Source of the DNA: Tenacibaculum haliotis
GTDB taxonomy: Bacteria; Bacteroidota; Bacteroidia; Flavobacteriales; Flavobacteriaceae
Reading direction: 5' to 3'
DNA length: 64,000 nt
Assembly: GCF_025215075.1 (NCBI RefSeq)
Contig: NZ_JAOBTH010000029.1
Location: forward strand, 422,104 to 486,103
In this document: positions 36,511 through 46,150 of the stretch, in pieces
How the letters are laid out: every line of letters begins with the position of its first letter
How positions within the stretch are numbered: the first letter of the stretch is position 1
Notes under the pieces: model-generated
The model's database searches: none
What the model was told of the DNA's origin: nothing
The model's input: the letters and a program-made list of their open reading frames with translations, nothing else
Program-made: the position numbers and the translations under genes

Positions 36511-36728
36511 TCGTTAACATTTATTTAACATTTTTAAAAATAACTTATAATATATCAGTGCTTTACTTAAAAATTGATTTTATCAGATAAAAAATATTTA
36601 AAAAGTAAAGGCTAGAAAATAATTATTTATTAAGAAAAAAATATACAATCATAAAAAAACCGTTAAGTAGAAAGAAATATACTAAGTTATATATTAGACT
36701 CACAATCTATATCTTAGTATATAAATCA

Positions 36729-37997
36729 TTACTCCATATTTTCATGTTCTTCTAAATCCTTTGTTAAATCTAATTTTCTTAATGTCGGATTTATAATTCC
36801 TGTAGTTACAACAGTAATTAAAGTCATCGTTCCTCCGAAAACAACAGCAGTAACTGTTCCCATTAACTTTGCCGTTACGCCGCTTTCAAAAGCACCTAAT
36901 TCGTTAGAAGAACCTACAAACATCGAATTTACCGAAGCTACTCTACCTCGCATATGATCGGGTGTTTTCAATTGTAAAATTGTTTGACGAATTACCATTG
37001 AAACTCCATCGGTAACACCACTAAAAAATAACGCTACAATTGATATCCAAAATACAGAAGATAACCCGAATACGATAATACAAACTCCAAAGCCAAAAAT
37101 AGCCGCTAACAACTTCATTCCGGCATTTTTACTAATAGGTATGTAAGCAGTAACTAACATCGTTAAAAAAGCACCTATGGCGGGTGCAGCACGTAAGGCT
37201 CCGAATCCTTCAGGGCCTACTTTTAAAATATCTTGTGCATAAATAGGTAACAAAGCTACTGCACCACCAAAAAGTACCGAAATCATATCTAAAGTAATGG
37301 CTCCTAAAATAGCTTTTGTTTTAAAAACAAAACTGATTCCTTCTTTTAAACTCTTTAATACTGGCTCGCCAATTTTTGGATTTAAAATTGGTTTTTTCTT
37401 CACAAAAAACACCATCAAAAATGAAAATAATACCAAACCAAAAACAATACAAAGCGACCAATGAACTCCCATCCATGAAATGGTAAACCCGGCAAAAGCT
37501 GGCCCTAATACTGAAGCCATTTGCCAAGTAGAGCTACTCCAAGTTGCTGCATTAGGATATAGTTTTTTTGGAACTATCAACGCTATTAATGAAAAAATAG
37601 TTGGACCAAAAAACGAACGTAAAAGTCCTCCAAAAAATACCAATCCATAAATTGCATATAAAACAGTGTTTATTTCCCAGCCTTTTATAAAACTTGGTAA
37701 GGTTAAAAAAAACAAGCCTAAACTTATTAATGAAAAAGCGCCAATACAAAGTGCTAATAAATTTCTTTTTTCTTTTTGATCTACAATATGACCTGCAAAA
37801 AGTGCCATAGAAACTGCCGGAATTACTTCCATCAAGCCAATTATACCCAATGATAACGGGTTTTTTGTAATACTGTATACTTGCCATTCGATAATAATAA
37901 ACTGCATAGACCATGCAAATACTAACGCAAAACGCACTAAAAGAAAAATATTAAACTCTTTAATTCTTAAGGAAGCGTATGGATCTTTCTTTTCCAT
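36729..37997 (-). CDS. MFS transporter (EntS-like branch)
   Basis: 422 residues with about 12 hydrophobic segments and the MFS cytoplasmic loop motif GHIVDQKEKRN after the second helix. The central MVFFVKKKPILNPKIGEPVLKSLKEG is the usual loop between the halves. The sequence type resembles the MFS_3/EntS group of exporters, which includes siderophore and drug efflux proteins; the substrate is unknown. It is 9 bp downstream of an ACT-domain gene, which it probably shares a promoter with. A weak hairpin follows the stop codon. Confidence 0.88.
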   Translation of the reverse strand: MEKKDPYASLRIKEFNIFLLVRFALVFAWSMQFIIIEWQVYSITKNPLSLGIIGLMEVIPAVSMALFAGHIVDQKEKRNLLALCIGAFSLISLGLFFLTLPSFIKGWEINTVLYAIYGLVFFGGLLRSFFGPTIFSLIALIVPKKLYPNAATWSSSTWQMASVLGPAFAGFTISWMGVHWSLCIVFGLVLFSFLMVFFVKKKPILNPKIGEPVLKSLKEGISFVFKTKAILGAITLDMISVLFGGAVALLPIYAQDILKVGPEGFGALRAAPAIGAFLTMLVTAYIPISKNAGMKLLAAIFGFGVCIIVFGLSSVFWISIVALFFSGVTDGVSMVIRQTILQLKTPDHMRGRVASVNSMFVGSSNELGAFESGVTAKLMGTVTAVVFGGTMTLITVVTTGIINPTLRKLDLTKDLEEHENME

Positions 37998-38006
37998 GAT
38001 GTTTTA

Positions 38007-38666
38007 TTAATTCAGTTTTAAATCCATTAAAATGGCAAAAGTTTCATTTACATCTTGCTCTTTTACTACAATTGTCATTTCATGAGTAGTAGAAATTACT
38101 TCTTGTACAGCGATATTAGCCCAAGCAAATTGTTTTAAAATAAAATAATATATTCCAGATTGTTCCAAATTATCTTTTGGAAGCTTAATTGTTATAGAAG
38201 CTAAATCGTTTACGTTATTAATTAACGTTTCTTTCTTAAAAATTTCTTCAACAAAATGTTGTAAATTTTTACTCGTTACGATATTTGTTTCAAAAATTCC
38301 TTGAGAAACCGTTAAAAAATAATCATTACTATCGGCAGATTTACTTAAAATTTTAGCAATTTCTTTTAATAAAGATGGTGTATTTTTAAAAGTAAAATCA
38401 CATAAATCCGAACGAACTATAACATCACCAAGATCAAGCGCTAATTTTTTGATGTTTTTACGTACTCTTAATTCATTTGCTGGCGATAACCTGTTTATAG
38501 CCATCATAACAGCGCCTACTTTTATATCTTTTTTTAGTAATTTAGAAACTTCTGGTAACACAACCCTTGCTAAAGAAGATACATTAATTAACTTTTCATT
38601 TAAAGCTTCCTCAATAAAAGGAGTTTTCCTTATCGTTATTTCTACAGCTTCTTGAATTGTTTTCAT
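38007..38666 (-). CDS. ACT-domain protein (often labelled aspartate kinase)
   Basis: 219 residues from the ATG at 38666. The extra seven codons of the longer frame (to 38687) overlap the -7 box and are rejected. The N-terminal half has a winged-helix look (KLINVSSLARVVLPEVSKLL, KVGAVMMAINRLS). The C-terminal half has two ACT-like segments (SADSNDYFLTVSQGIFETNIV; LEQSGIYYFILKQFAWANIAVQEVIS). There is no kinase domain, so the aspartate kinase label seen on such proteins is unsupported. A ligand-sensing DNA-binding regulator is possible. It is co-directional with and 9 bp ahead of the MFS gene; a 22-bp palindrome lies upstream. Confidence 0.72.
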   Translation of the reverse strand: MKTIQEAVEITIRKTPFIEEALNEKLINVSSLARVVLPEVSKLLKKDIKVGAVMMAINRLSPANELRVRKNIKKLALDLGDVIVRSDLCDFTFKNTPSLLKEIAKILSKSADSNDYFLTVSQGIFETNIVTSKNLQHFVEEIFKKETLINNVNDLASITIKLPKDNLEQSGIYYFILKQFAWANIAVQEVISTTHEMTIVVKEQDVNETFAILMDLKLN

Positions 38667-38684
38667 TTTTTGTTTAATTTTAAA

Positions 38685-38692
38685 CAAATGTA
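38685..38692 (-). promoter_or_regulatory. -7 box for ACT-domain/MFS unit
   Basis: TACATTTG on the minus strand matches TAnnTTTG and lies 18 bp upstream of the ATG at 38666. Confidence 0.55.
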
Positions 38693-38733
38693 AATAAAAT
38701 ATAACGAACAGTAAAATTTTTCTATTTTTAAAA

Positions 38734-38755
38734 TTTTGTAAGATATCTTACAAAA
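38734..38755. promoter_or_regulatory. 22-bp perfect palindrome (operator-like)
   Basis: TTTTGTAAGATATCTTACAAAA is an exact 22-bp dyad centred about 55 bp upstream of the -7 box of the ACT-domain/MFS unit. It has no loop and no T run, so it looks like a protein-binding site. The rest of the 38688-38898 gap is AT-rich and holds a second TAnnTTTG-like element on the plus strand without an associated gene. Confidence 0.6.
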
Positions 38756-38898
38756 ACCTTTGCTAATCAGATTTTTAAATTAAATTTGTTCCTATTGCAT
38801 TGTTTTTAACAAAACCTAACACAACACAATCTTAGAAGCGATTGATGGGTTGACTTCTTTTTATTAAGAAGGATTATTTGTATAAATGCAAACAACAA

Positions 38899-39894
38899 CT
38901 AATCTAATCTATTTGTTAACTTTAAAAACTCATCTTTCGCTTCTTTTTTGTCGTATAGTACATTATAAACAGCATCGATAATAGGTGTTTTTGCACCATT
39001 TTTTTGATTAATTTCATAAGCACTTTTTGCTGCATAATATCCTTCAGCAACCATACTCATTTCCATTTGTGCAGATTTTACAGTATAGCCTTTACCAATC
39101 ATGTTACCAAACATTCTATTTCTACTAAAAACAGAGTATCCTGTAACTAATAAATCACCTAAATAAGCCGAATTATTAATATTACGTTTCATTTTATGAA
39201 CCTTTTTAATAAAGCGTTTCATTTCACGAATACCGTTACTCATTAATACTGCTTGGAAATTATCTCCATAGCCTAAACCATGAGCAATACCTGCGGCAAT
39301 AGCATAAATATTTTTTAACATGGCAGCATATTCTGTACCAATAATATCATCAGATATTTTTGTTTTTATATAACGACCAGCAATATATTTGCTTAAATCT
39401 TTGGCTTTTTCAGCATCTTGACAAGCTAACGTTAAATAAGATAAACGTTCCATTGCTACTTCTTCTGCATGACATGGACCTGTAAGTACACCAATGTTTT
39501 CTATCGGAATATTAAATTTTTGATGAAAATGCTCGCCAACAATTAATCCTGTTTCTGGTACAATTCCTTTAATTGCTGAAAAAATTATTTTATCCTTTAA
39601 TGAAGCCGTTAATTTTTCTAATTCGGTATTTATAAAAGCTGAGGGAATAGCAAAAATAAGCACATCATAATTATCAACAATATAATTCATATCATCAGAC
39701 AAATCTAACTGCGCTGGTTGCAACTCTGCCGAACTTAAATAATTAGGATTGTGTTTGTTACGTTTTATATGTTCTATAGCATATACACTTCGCATATACC
39801 AACCAATGTTTTCTAGATTTTCAGATAACATTTTTACAATGGCAGTAGCCCAACTTCCTCCACCTAAAACCGCTATTTTGGTTTGCTTACTCAT
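38899..39894 (-). CDS. gpsA: NAD(P)-dependent glycerol-3-phosphate dehydrogenase
   Basis: 331 residues. The N-terminal nucleotide-binding motif is IAVLGGGSWATAI; then GPCHAEEV, IIGTEYAAMLKNIYAIAAGI (with the catalytic lysine in LKN) and GLGYGDNFQAVL follow in the usual order. It reduces dihydroxyacetone phosphate to sn-glycerol-3-phosphate for phospholipid synthesis in the cytoplasm. It is a single gene, divergent from dut with 93 bp between start codons. It complements glpD (30272), which runs the opposite reaction. Confidence 0.95.
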   Translation of the reverse strand: MSKQTKIAVLGGGSWATAIVKMLSENLENIGWYMRSVYAIEHIKRNKHNPNYLSSAELQPAQLDLSDDMNYIVDNYDVLIFAIPSAFINTELEKLTASLKDKIIFSAIKGIVPETGLIVGEHFHQKFNIPIENIGVLTGPCHAEEVAMERLSYLTLACQDAEKAKDLSKYIAGRYIKTKISDDIIGTEYAAMLKNIYAIAAGIAHGLGYGDNFQAVLMSNGIREMKRFIKKVHKMKRNINNSAYLGDLLVTGYSVFSRNRMFGNMIGKGYTVKSAQMEMSMVAEGYYAAKSAYEINQKNGAKTPIIDAVYNVLYDKKEAKDEFLKLTNRLD

Positions 39895-39958
39895 ATCGTT
39901 GTTTGTTTAGTATGCTAAATTAATAAATCTATAGGCTTCTTCTAAAAGTTAAGGGTAT

Positions 39959-39966
39959 TATATTTG
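39959..39966 (+). promoter_or_regulatory. -7 box for dut
   Basis: TATATTTG matches TAnnTTTG, 21 bp before the ATG at 39988. The upstream TTG at 39964 overlaps the box and is not the start. Confidence 0.55.
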
Positions 39967-39987
39967 AATTTTGAAAAACCAAACATC

Positions 39988-40419
39988 ATGAACGTACAAA
40001 TAATAAACAAATCGAAACATCAAACTCCTGCATATGAAACCGAAGGTTCTGCCGGAATGGATTTACGTGCTAATTTAAACGAACCTCTAGTTCTAAAACC
40101 TTTAGAAAGAGCAATTATAAAAACCGGTTTATTTATTGCTTTGCCTAATGGTTTTGAGGCACAAGTTCGTCCGCGAAGCGGATTGGCAGCTAAAAAAGGT
40201 ATTACTGTATTAAATGCTCCTGGAACCGTTGATGCTGATTATCGTGGTGAAATTGGGGTTATTTTAGTAAACCTATCTAACGAAGAATTTATTGTAAATG
40301 ATGGTGAGCGTATTGCGCAATTAGTAATTGCAAAACACGAACGTGTAAACTGGCAAGAAGTTACTGTTTTAAATGAAACTGAACGTGGTGCTGGTGGTTT
40401 TGGTAGTACTGGAGTTTAA
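39988..40419 (+). CDS. dut: dUTP diphosphatase (dUTPase)
   Basis: 143 residues from the ATG at 39988. All five motifs of trimeric dUTPases are present: [41 protein letters not shown] and the C-terminal GAGGFGSTG that closes over the active site. It converts dUTP to dUMP and pyrophosphate, keeping uracil out of DNA and feeding thymidylate synthesis. In other Bacteroidota dut often neighbours cell-envelope genes; here it stands alone. Its stop codon overlaps that of the convergent GNAT gene in a shared TTAA. Confidence 0.96.
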   Translation: MNVQIINKSKHQTPAYETEGSAGMDLRANLNEPLVLKPLERAIIKTGLFIALPNGFEAQVRPRSGLAAKKGITVLNAPGTVDADYRGEIGVILVNLSNEEFIVNDGERIAQLVIAKHERVNWQEVTVLNETERGAGGFGSTGV

Positions 40420-40955
40420 GTTATTTTTTTATAAAGTTGACTCATTTTACGAATCTCATCGTACAATAATTCAAAGTCTAAAAAACAATGTGAATGATAT
40501 TGGTATTCGAGTTTTTTATAAAATTCGAAAGCTTGTGGTTGCGCATCCATAGCATCTAACCAAATAAGATCATATTGTTTTTTAATGGCTTGAGTTTCTA
40601 ACCAATTCAATAATTTTTTACCAATTCCGTTTCCTTGTGTTTTTTGATGTAAGTAAATTCGGTGTAATTTTACGTGTTTTTCATCAACAAAACCATCGAG
40701 TTGCTCATCCCAAACAATTCTCAAATTACCTATTATTTCGTTATTAAATAGTACAAAGTAATTTTCAGATTTTTTTTCTAAAAGTTCATTACTGAATTTT
40801 TCTTTTGAGTATTGTGTATTTATGTACCAAGCTCCGCCATCTTTCCAAAAATGACTGTAAGCTGGTGGATAAATTTCTTTCATTAATGTGAAAAAAGTTT
40901 CTGAATCAGTATTCAAAATTTCTTTTAGCTGTATGTTTTCTGTGATGTTTATCAA
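40416..40955 (-). CDS. GNAT family N-acetyltransferase
   Basis: 179 residues. The acetyl-CoA loop appears as [17 protein letters not shown] (about 127-143), after the strand HRIYLHQ, and [22 protein letters not shown] fits the fourth motif. The acceptor substrate cannot be predicted. It lies 2 bp downstream of the amidohydrolase gene on the same strand, so the two are probably translated from one mRNA. The gene end overlaps the dut stop codon (TTAA). Confidence 0.85.
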   Translation of the reverse strand: MINITENIQLKEILNTDSETFFTLMKEIYPPAYSHFWKDGGAWYINTQYSKEKFSNELLEKKSENYFVLFNNEIIGNLRIVWDEQLDGFVDEKHVKLHRIYLHQKTQGNGIGKKLLNWLETQAIKKQYDLIWLDAMDAQPQAFEFYKKLEYQYHSHCFLDFELLYDEIRKMSQLYKKIT

Positions 40956-40957
40956 TC

Positions 40958-42649
40958 TTATTTTTTATAAATTTCTTTTCCGTTAAAAATAGTCAAAATA
41001 ACTTTAGTCTGATTAATTTGAGTTGCAGGGATTGTAAAAATATCATTATCTAAAACAACAAAATCTGCTAGTTTACCTACTTCTAAAGAACCTACTTTAT
41101 CTTCTTGTCTCATTAAATAGGCACCGTTTAAAGTATATGCTTTAATTGCTTCTTCTAATGAAATATTTTGTGGGGAACGTGTTACAGCATTTTGAATTCC
41201 TACAAACGGATTTAATGAACTTACATTCCAATCGCTACTTAATGTAATTCTTACTCCTGCCTCTTTTAATGATTTAATAGGAACTTGATTATCTGCCAAA
41301 TCACTTCCTAGTAAATGATCATTATCGTGCCAATATTTAGGTTGTGTAAATTCACCACCAACTTGTGCATCTGCTGTTACGTTTAATGCTTTAAAACGAT
41401 TAATATCGGCAGATGTAACCATTTCTACATGAGTTAAACGGTGTCTTCCTTTCGGGGTTCCACTTTGTTGAATAGCATTTAAAGCTTCTGTTACACCACG
41501 ATTTCCAATTGCATGAATATGAAAATCGAATCCTGTAACTTCTAATTCAGCAATGTATTTAGCAATTCTACTTTCTGTAAAATAATTCAGTCCGTTATTT
41601 GTTGATTGCTGAAAATAATCTTCTTTGTAATTAGAATGCAATGCAGCAGTTGTGTTATGCGTTATACCATCTGCATATAATTTTATTTGATTTATTTTTA
41701 AGAAACTGTCATCATCATTAGAAAATAACGCTTTTAATGATGCTATTTGACTTGCATCAGCTTCTGTTGGATATGCCCATAAACCCAAATTAAAACGAGC
41801 AGTTAATTTATCATCGTCTGCTAAATTTTTCCATGTTTTATGTTGGTCTCTCTTCCAATAAGTTCTAGCATCAGAAACTGATGTAATTCCGTGTTTTGCA
41901 AGTTCTGGTAATACATACTCAACCATTCCGTTGTACTCTCCATCAGCATCGTTTAGAGCGGCTACAGCTTGTTGAAAAACAACATCGCCTGCATTATCAA
42001 TTAAAATACCTTGTAAAATACCAGCTTCTTTTATGATGATTCCGCCTTGCGGATTTTCTGTTGTTGTGGTTATACCTGCCAATTCTAATCCTTTTGAATT
42101 TATCCACATAGAATGTGATGTTTTCTCCATAATAATTACAGGTCGATCAGAAACGGCTTCATTAATAATTTCTAACGGATTTCTTGTTGCTTCTAAAAGT
42201 GTATTTATTGAATGCCCGAAGCCAATAATCCATTCAACATTAGGGTTTCGGTTTGCTGCTGTTTTAATTGCTGAAATATAATTTTCGGCATTGGTTTCTT
42301 CTTCATTTAAAGTAAAAACGGTTGTTGTAGCTCCTACTTCCATCGGATGCATATGTACATCATGAAAGCCTGGTAAAATTACTTTACCTTTTAAATCAAT
42401 TTTTATTACATCATCGTCTGCCGCTTTTTCTGCTGCTATATTAGAACCTACAAAAATTATTTTATTTTTATCTATTAACAATGCTTCTGCCCAAGTTTTT
42501 TCAGAATCAACTGTAAAAACTTTAGCGTTATAGTATAATTTTTGTGTACTTATTTTTATATTAGATGTATTTATTTCATGTTCGCTAGAACATGAATTTG
42601 TAGTAAAAACTACACTAAGTAACATAATTAATAGTTTCATTTTTTTCAT
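40958..42649 (-). CDS. Amidohydrolase family 3 (YtcJ-like) lipoprotein
   Basis: 563 residues with a lipoprotein signal (KLLIMLLSVVFTTNSC). The metal-binding HxH is in PGFHDVHMHPME; LKINQIKLYADG and FHIHAIGNRGV carry further ligands, and LSSDWNVSSLNPF is near the C-terminal metal aspartate. The ending SLEVGKLADFVVLD is the usual amidohydrolase closing strand. Members hydrolyse amides or related bonds of small molecules; the substrate is not evident. Export as a lipoprotein is unusual for a metabolic enzyme but recurrent in Bacteroidota. An AraC-type regulator gene lies 19 bp upstream in the same direction, and a GNAT gene 2 bp downstream. Confidence 0.88.
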   Translation of the reverse strand: MKKMKLLIMLLSVVFTTNSCSSEHEINTSNIKISTQKLYYNAKVFTVDSEKTWAEALLIDKNKIIFVGSNIAAEKAADDDVIKIDLKGKVILPGFHDVHMHPMEVGATTTVFTLNEEETNAENYISAIKTAANRNPNVEWIIGFGHSINTLLEATRNPLEIINEAVSDRPVIIMEKTSHSMWINSKGLELAGITTTTENPQGGIIIKEAGILQGILIDNAGDVVFQQAVAALNDADGEYNGMVEYVLPELAKHGITSVSDARTYWKRDQHKTWKNLADDDKLTARFNLGLWAYPTEADASQIASLKALFSNDDDSFLKINQIKLYADGITHNTTAALHSNYKEDYFQQSTNNGLNYFTESRIAKYIAELEVTGFDFHIHAIGNRGVTEALNAIQQSGTPKGRHRLTHVEMVTSADINRFKALNVTADAQVGGEFTQPKYWHDNDHLLGSDLADNQVPIKSLKEAGVRITLSSDWNVSSLNPFVGIQNAVTRSPQNISLEEAIKAYTLNGAYLMRQEDKVGSLEVGKLADFVVLDNDIFTIPATQINQTKVILTIFNGKEIYKK

Positions 42650-42668
42650 TTTAATATCGATTTAAAAA

Positions 42669-43529
42669 TCAATCTTTTAAAGGTACATAAATTTCTGTTT
42701 GGTATTCGTTTTGGTCATTTGTATGACTTTCATGTTTTGTATAAAACTCTAAAAAAGGCTTTTCTGATACTTCTTTCTCAGAAGTAAAAATCCAATTACT
42801 AAAAATTTTATCGTATGTTTTACTGATAGATTTATAATTACCAATATGAGTAAAAACAGCATATTTTTGTTCTGGAATTATTTTTACTTTAAACTTTTTA
42901 TTTAGAATTTCACTTGCATTATTTACAACTAAACAAGCATCATAATTATATATTATACTTTCAGAAATTATAGGTTCATCCCAAATTATCCCGAAGGAAA
43001 TAGCTTCATTAGTATTAATATTTACCGATGATGCTTCTAATAATAAATTACTCCAAACTTCATCAATTTTATGATGGCAATAATCTCCTTTATATGTTTT
43101 ATACAATACTTTTTTAGATTCTAATACAGTAATTTTATCTTCAAAAAAAGGCATAATTGTATGTTTTTTATTATTCTTTTTTTGTAATATTTGTTCTTTT
43201 TTATTTCGGTAAATGGCAGGGGAAATACCAAAGTGTTTTATAAATGATTTAGTGTATGATTGTACATCTGAATAGCCAATATTATCAGCAATATTTTTTA
43301 TTTCATCATTTGTAAATAATAACATTTTTGCGCTATTTTCTACTTTTACTCTTGTAACATAAGCTCCTATAGTTTCGTTATAATGTGCTTTAAAAATACG
43401 TTGTAAATTTCTGTATGAAAAGTTAGATAATTCTTCTAAATCTTCTATCAGAATTTTTTGATTGTATTTGGTTCTTAAATAGGATACTACTTGTTGTAAA
43501 CGGTTTAAATAATATTCTTTAGTATCCAT
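42669..43529 (-). CDS. AraC-family regulator with GyrI-like ligand domain
   Basis: 286 residues. The N-terminal AraC helix-turn-helix pair spans about 8-108 (EDLEELSNFSYRNLQRIFKA; IKNIADNIGYSDVQSYTKSF, then FGISPAIYR). The C-terminal part (127-286) resembles the GyrI/Rob effector-binding domain that senses small amphipathic molecules (LYKTYKGDYCHHKIDEVW, PEQKYAVFTHIGNYKSI). It heads a unit with the lipoprotein amidohydrolase (19 bp) and the acetyltransferase, which it likely controls. This is the layout of a small-molecule response unit, but the inducer is unknown. Confidence 0.9.
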   Translation of the reverse strand: MDTKEYYLNRLQQVVSYLRTKYNQKILIEDLEELSNFSYRNLQRIFKAHYNETIGAYVTRVKVENSAKMLLFTNDEIKNIADNIGYSDVQSYTKSFIKHFGISPAIYRNKKEQILQKKNNKKHTIMPFFEDKITVLESKKVLYKTYKGDYCHHKIDEVWSNLLLEASSVNINTNEAISFGIIWDEPIISESIIYNYDACLVVNNASEILNKKFKVKIIPEQKYAVFTHIGNYKSISKTYDKIFSNWIFTSEKEVSEKPFLEFYTKHESHTNDQNEYQTEIYVPLKD

Positions 43530-43595
43530 GCAACAAATATAAAGTGAATTTTTAGTCTAACTTTTGTCTTAAATTGACAACTTTTAAAGTACAAA

Positions 43596-43625
43596 AAAAA
43601 GCTGTTGATTTCTCAACAGCTTTTT
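43596..43625 (-). terminator. Terminator of recA
   Basis: A 13-bp perfect stem (43596-43608 with 43613-43625, core GCTGTTGA/TCAACAGC) with T residues after it on the minus strand, 27 bp past the recA stop. Confidence 0.88.
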
Positions 43626-43651
43626 AATAAATAAACCTTTTAATTTAAAAC

Positions 43652-44659
43652 TTATTCTTGATTTTCAATAGCATCTTTTATTTTACCTTCAAGTTCGTCC
43701 ATTAATTCAGGATTATCTTTAATTAGGCTTTTAACAGCATCTCTACCCTGACCTAATTTTGTATCTCCATAGCTAAACCATGAACCACTTTTCTTTATAA
43801 TTCCGTATTCTACACCAATATCTAAAACCTCACCAACTTTAGAGATTCCTTTACCATACATAATATCAAATTCTGCAATTTGAAAAGGTGGAGCAACTTT
43901 ATTCTTTACTACTTTTACTTTGGTACTGTTACCAATAACTCTATCGCCATCTTTAATTTGTGTTCTACGACGAATATCTAAACGAACAGATGCATAAAAT
44001 TTTAATGCATTACCACCCGTTGTAGTTTCTGGGTTACCAAACATTACACCAATTTTTTCACGTAACTGGTTAATAAATATAACAGTACATTTTGTTTTAC
44101 TAATAGTACCTGTTAATTTACGTAATGCTTGCGACATTAAACGGGCATGTAATCCCATTTTAGAGTCTCCCATTTCACCTTCAATCTCAGATTTTGGTGT
44201 TAATGCTGCAACCGAATCAATTACTACAATATCAATAGCTCCAGAACGAATTAAATTATCGGCAATTTCTAATGCTTGCTCACCATGATCTGGTTGAGAA
44301 ATAATTAAATTATCTGTATCTATTCCTAAGCTTTCTGCATAAAAACGATCAAAAGCATGTTCTGCATCAATAAAAGCTGCAATACCACCTGCTTTTTGCG
44401 CTTCTGCAATTGCGTGTAATGTTAAGGTTGTTTTACCTGACGATTCTGGTCCGTATATTTCTATAACTCTTCCACGAGGATATCCACCTACACCTAAAGC
44501 TAAATCTAATCCTAAAGATCCTGATGAAATTGCCTCAATATCTTCAACTTGACTATCTCCTAATTTCATTACAGACCCTTTTCCGTAGGTTTTATCTAAC
44601 TTATCAAGGGTAAGTTGCAATGCTTTTAATTTCGCTTCTTTTTCTTTATCTGCTGCCAT
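43652..44659 (-). CDS. recA: Recombinase A
   Basis: 335 residues. Walker A is GPESSGKTT (about 69-77), Walker B is [12 protein letters not shown], and the conserved [39 protein letters not shown] and [12 protein letters not shown] segments are intact. It forms the ATP-dependent filament for homologous recombination and DNA repair. The short acidic C-terminus (IKDAIENQE) is normal. It is a single gene on the minus strand, divergent from an aldose epimerase-like gene. I found no obvious LexA box in the 116 bp upstream. Confidence 0.98.
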   Translation of the reverse strand: MAADKEKEAKLKALQLTLDKLDKTYGKGSVMKLGDSQVEDIEAISSGSLGLDLALGVGGYPRGRVIEIYGPESSGKTTLTLHAIAEAQKAGGIAAFIDAEHAFDRFYAESLGIDTDNLIISQPDHGEQALEIADNLIRSGAIDIVVIDSVAALTPKSEIEGEMGDSKMGLHARLMSQALRKLTGTISKTKCTVIFINQLREKIGVMFGNPETTTGGNALKFYASVRLDIRRRTQIKDGDRVIGNSTKVKVVKNKVAPPFQIAEFDIMYGKGISKVGEVLDIGVEYGIIKKSGSWFSYGDTKLGQGRDAVKSLIKDNPELMDELEGKIKDAIENQE

Positions 44660-44775
44660 AAATCGTTCTAATTATATTAAAAATAAGAGTGGCTAAGTTA
44701 TGAAAAACTCCCTTTATTTTACCATCTTTTTTAGGCTACATTTTGTAATATTGTTTTTTATTAATTTTTACCGAA

Positions 44776-45567
44776 ATGACTGCAACTATTCTTTTAAAAA
44801 ATGCAAATTGTAACATTACTATAAGTAAAGGAGAAGTTATTAGTTTTATTGTTGATAACGAAGAAATTATGCATTGTAAAGATGCACCTGGTTGGAATGC
44901 TACGGATACAGAAATGTTTCCTATTATTGGCCCTACAAAAATTAATAATTATAGTATTGAAACACCAAATGGTATTGCCAAGCAAGATCAGCATGGTTTA
45001 TTAAGAGAACTTGATTATCAACTTATTTCTAGAGATGCTACTACCGCTATTTTTGAAAAAAAATATGTAAAAAATACACTGATAAATAATACTAAATATC
45101 CAAATAAATCTACGCAAGAAAAGTTGTTTTGGCCTTATGATTTTACTTTTAGAAAAATAATTTCATTATCAAAAAATGCTTTAAAAATAAATTTTGAAAG
45201 TACTTCAGAAAAACGAATGCCATATATGTTAGGATATCATCCTGCATTTAAACTTTCGGGTTTTGGAACCGAAATTATAAAAACATCAGAAAAAGAAATT
45301 ACTTTAAATGATATTTTAAATGTAGGATCAGCAGCTTATAAGGTTTTAAATACTGATGAAATTATTTTGATAAAAAATGAGTTACCTAACATAAAAATAG
45401 CTACCAAAAACTTTAATAATTTTATGTTGTGGACAGAAGTTAACAACATGATTTGTATAGAACCTATAACTCAATATCCGTTGTTAGAAACTCAAGAGTA
45501 TTCAGAAAAAAATATGAGAATTAGTACTGGTAAAGAGTATTTTTCTGTAACTATTAGTACTTTATAA
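44776..45567 (+). CDS. Aldose 1-epimerase-like protein
   Basis: 263 residues. The order of elements fits the galactose mutarotase fold: GWNATDTEMFPIIGPTKIN near the start, KQDQHGLLRELDYQ with the conserved histidine, LGYHPAFKL with the second histidine, and a C-terminal LWTEVNNMICIEP with the catalytic glutamate EP. The WxxxxxxMFPIIG pattern resembles the LacX/YihR-like branch. It would interconvert sugar anomers in the cytoplasm; the sugar is unknown. It lies 2 bp upstream of an rRNA pseudouridine synthase gene and is divergent from recA. Confidence 0.85.
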   Translation: MTATILLKNANCNITISKGEVISFIVDNEEIMHCKDAPGWNATDTEMFPIIGPTKINNYSIETPNGIAKQDQHGLLRELDYQLISRDATTAIFEKKYVKNTLINNTKYPNKSTQEKLFWPYDFTFRKIISLSKNALKINFESTSEKRMPYMLGYHPAFKLSGFGTEIIKTSEKEITLNDILNVGSAAYKVLNTDEIILIKNELPNIKIATKNFNNFMLWTEVNNMICIEPITQYPLLETQEYSEKNMRISTGKEYFSVTISTL

Positions 45568-45569
45568 AC

Positions 45570-46142
45570 ATGGAAAATCACAGACATTTTATAATTCATA
45601 AGCCTTATGGTTTTTTATCTCAGTTTATTAACAATCAAACTAAGAGGAAGAAAAAATTATTAGGAGAGTTAAATTTTAATTTTCCTGAGGAAACAATGGC
45701 AATTGGTCGTTTAGATGTTGCCTCTGAAGGCTTATTATTTTTAACTACCAATGGTAAAGTAAGTGCACAAGTACGCAGTAAAAAAGTAGAAAAAGAATAC
45801 TATGTTCAAGTAGATGGTCTTATTACGCAAGAAGCTATAAATAAATTAAAAGAGGGTGTAGAAATTGGCTTTGATGGTAAAAAATACATGACTTTACCTG
45901 GACAAGCTTTTTTAATAGATACTCCTAATTTTGATAATAGATCTCAAAAAATTCGTGATGAACGTCATGGACCAACGAGTTGGGTTGCTATTATTATTAC
46001 TGAAGGTAAATTTAGGCAAGTGCGTAAAATGACAGCCGCCGTTGGTTTTCCTACACTTCGTTTAGTTAGAGTACGTATTGGAGAAATTTTATTAAATAAT
46101 ATGAAACCTGGTGATGTAAAAGAGGTTACTGAATTATTATAA
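45570..46142 (+). CDS. rluE: rRNA large-subunit pseudouridine synthase, RluE-like
   Basis: 190 residues, no S4 domain, which matches the RluE/short RsuA type. The catalytic aspartate lies in AIGRLDVASEGLLFLTTNG, the opening motif is HKPYGFLSQF, and VRKMTAAVGFPTLRLVRVRIG is the conserved closing region. RluE modifies U2457 of E. coli 23S rRNA; I infer the same class of target. It is coupled by a 2-bp gap to the upstream aldose epimerase-like gene. The downstream GNAT gene is convergent. Confidence 0.88.
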   Translation: MENHRHFIIHKPYGFLSQFINNQTKRKKKLLGELNFNFPEETMAIGRLDVASEGLLFLTTNGKVSAQVRSKKVEKEYYVQVDGLITQEAINKLKEGVEIGFDGKKYMTLPGQAFLIDTPNFDNRSQKIRDERHGPTSWVAIIITEGKFRQVRKMTAAVGFPTLRLVRVRIGEILLNNMKPGDVKEVTELL

Positions 46143-46150
46143 CTACCTTA

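Noticed and set aside
38007..38666. Aspartate kinase
   Set aside because: There is no amino-acid kinase domain; only an HTH-like region and ACT-type segments are visible.
38776..38898. Possible small RNA on the plus strand after a TAAATTTG element
   Set aside because: A single -7-like box in AT-rich DNA with no clear terminator is too weak for an RNA gene.
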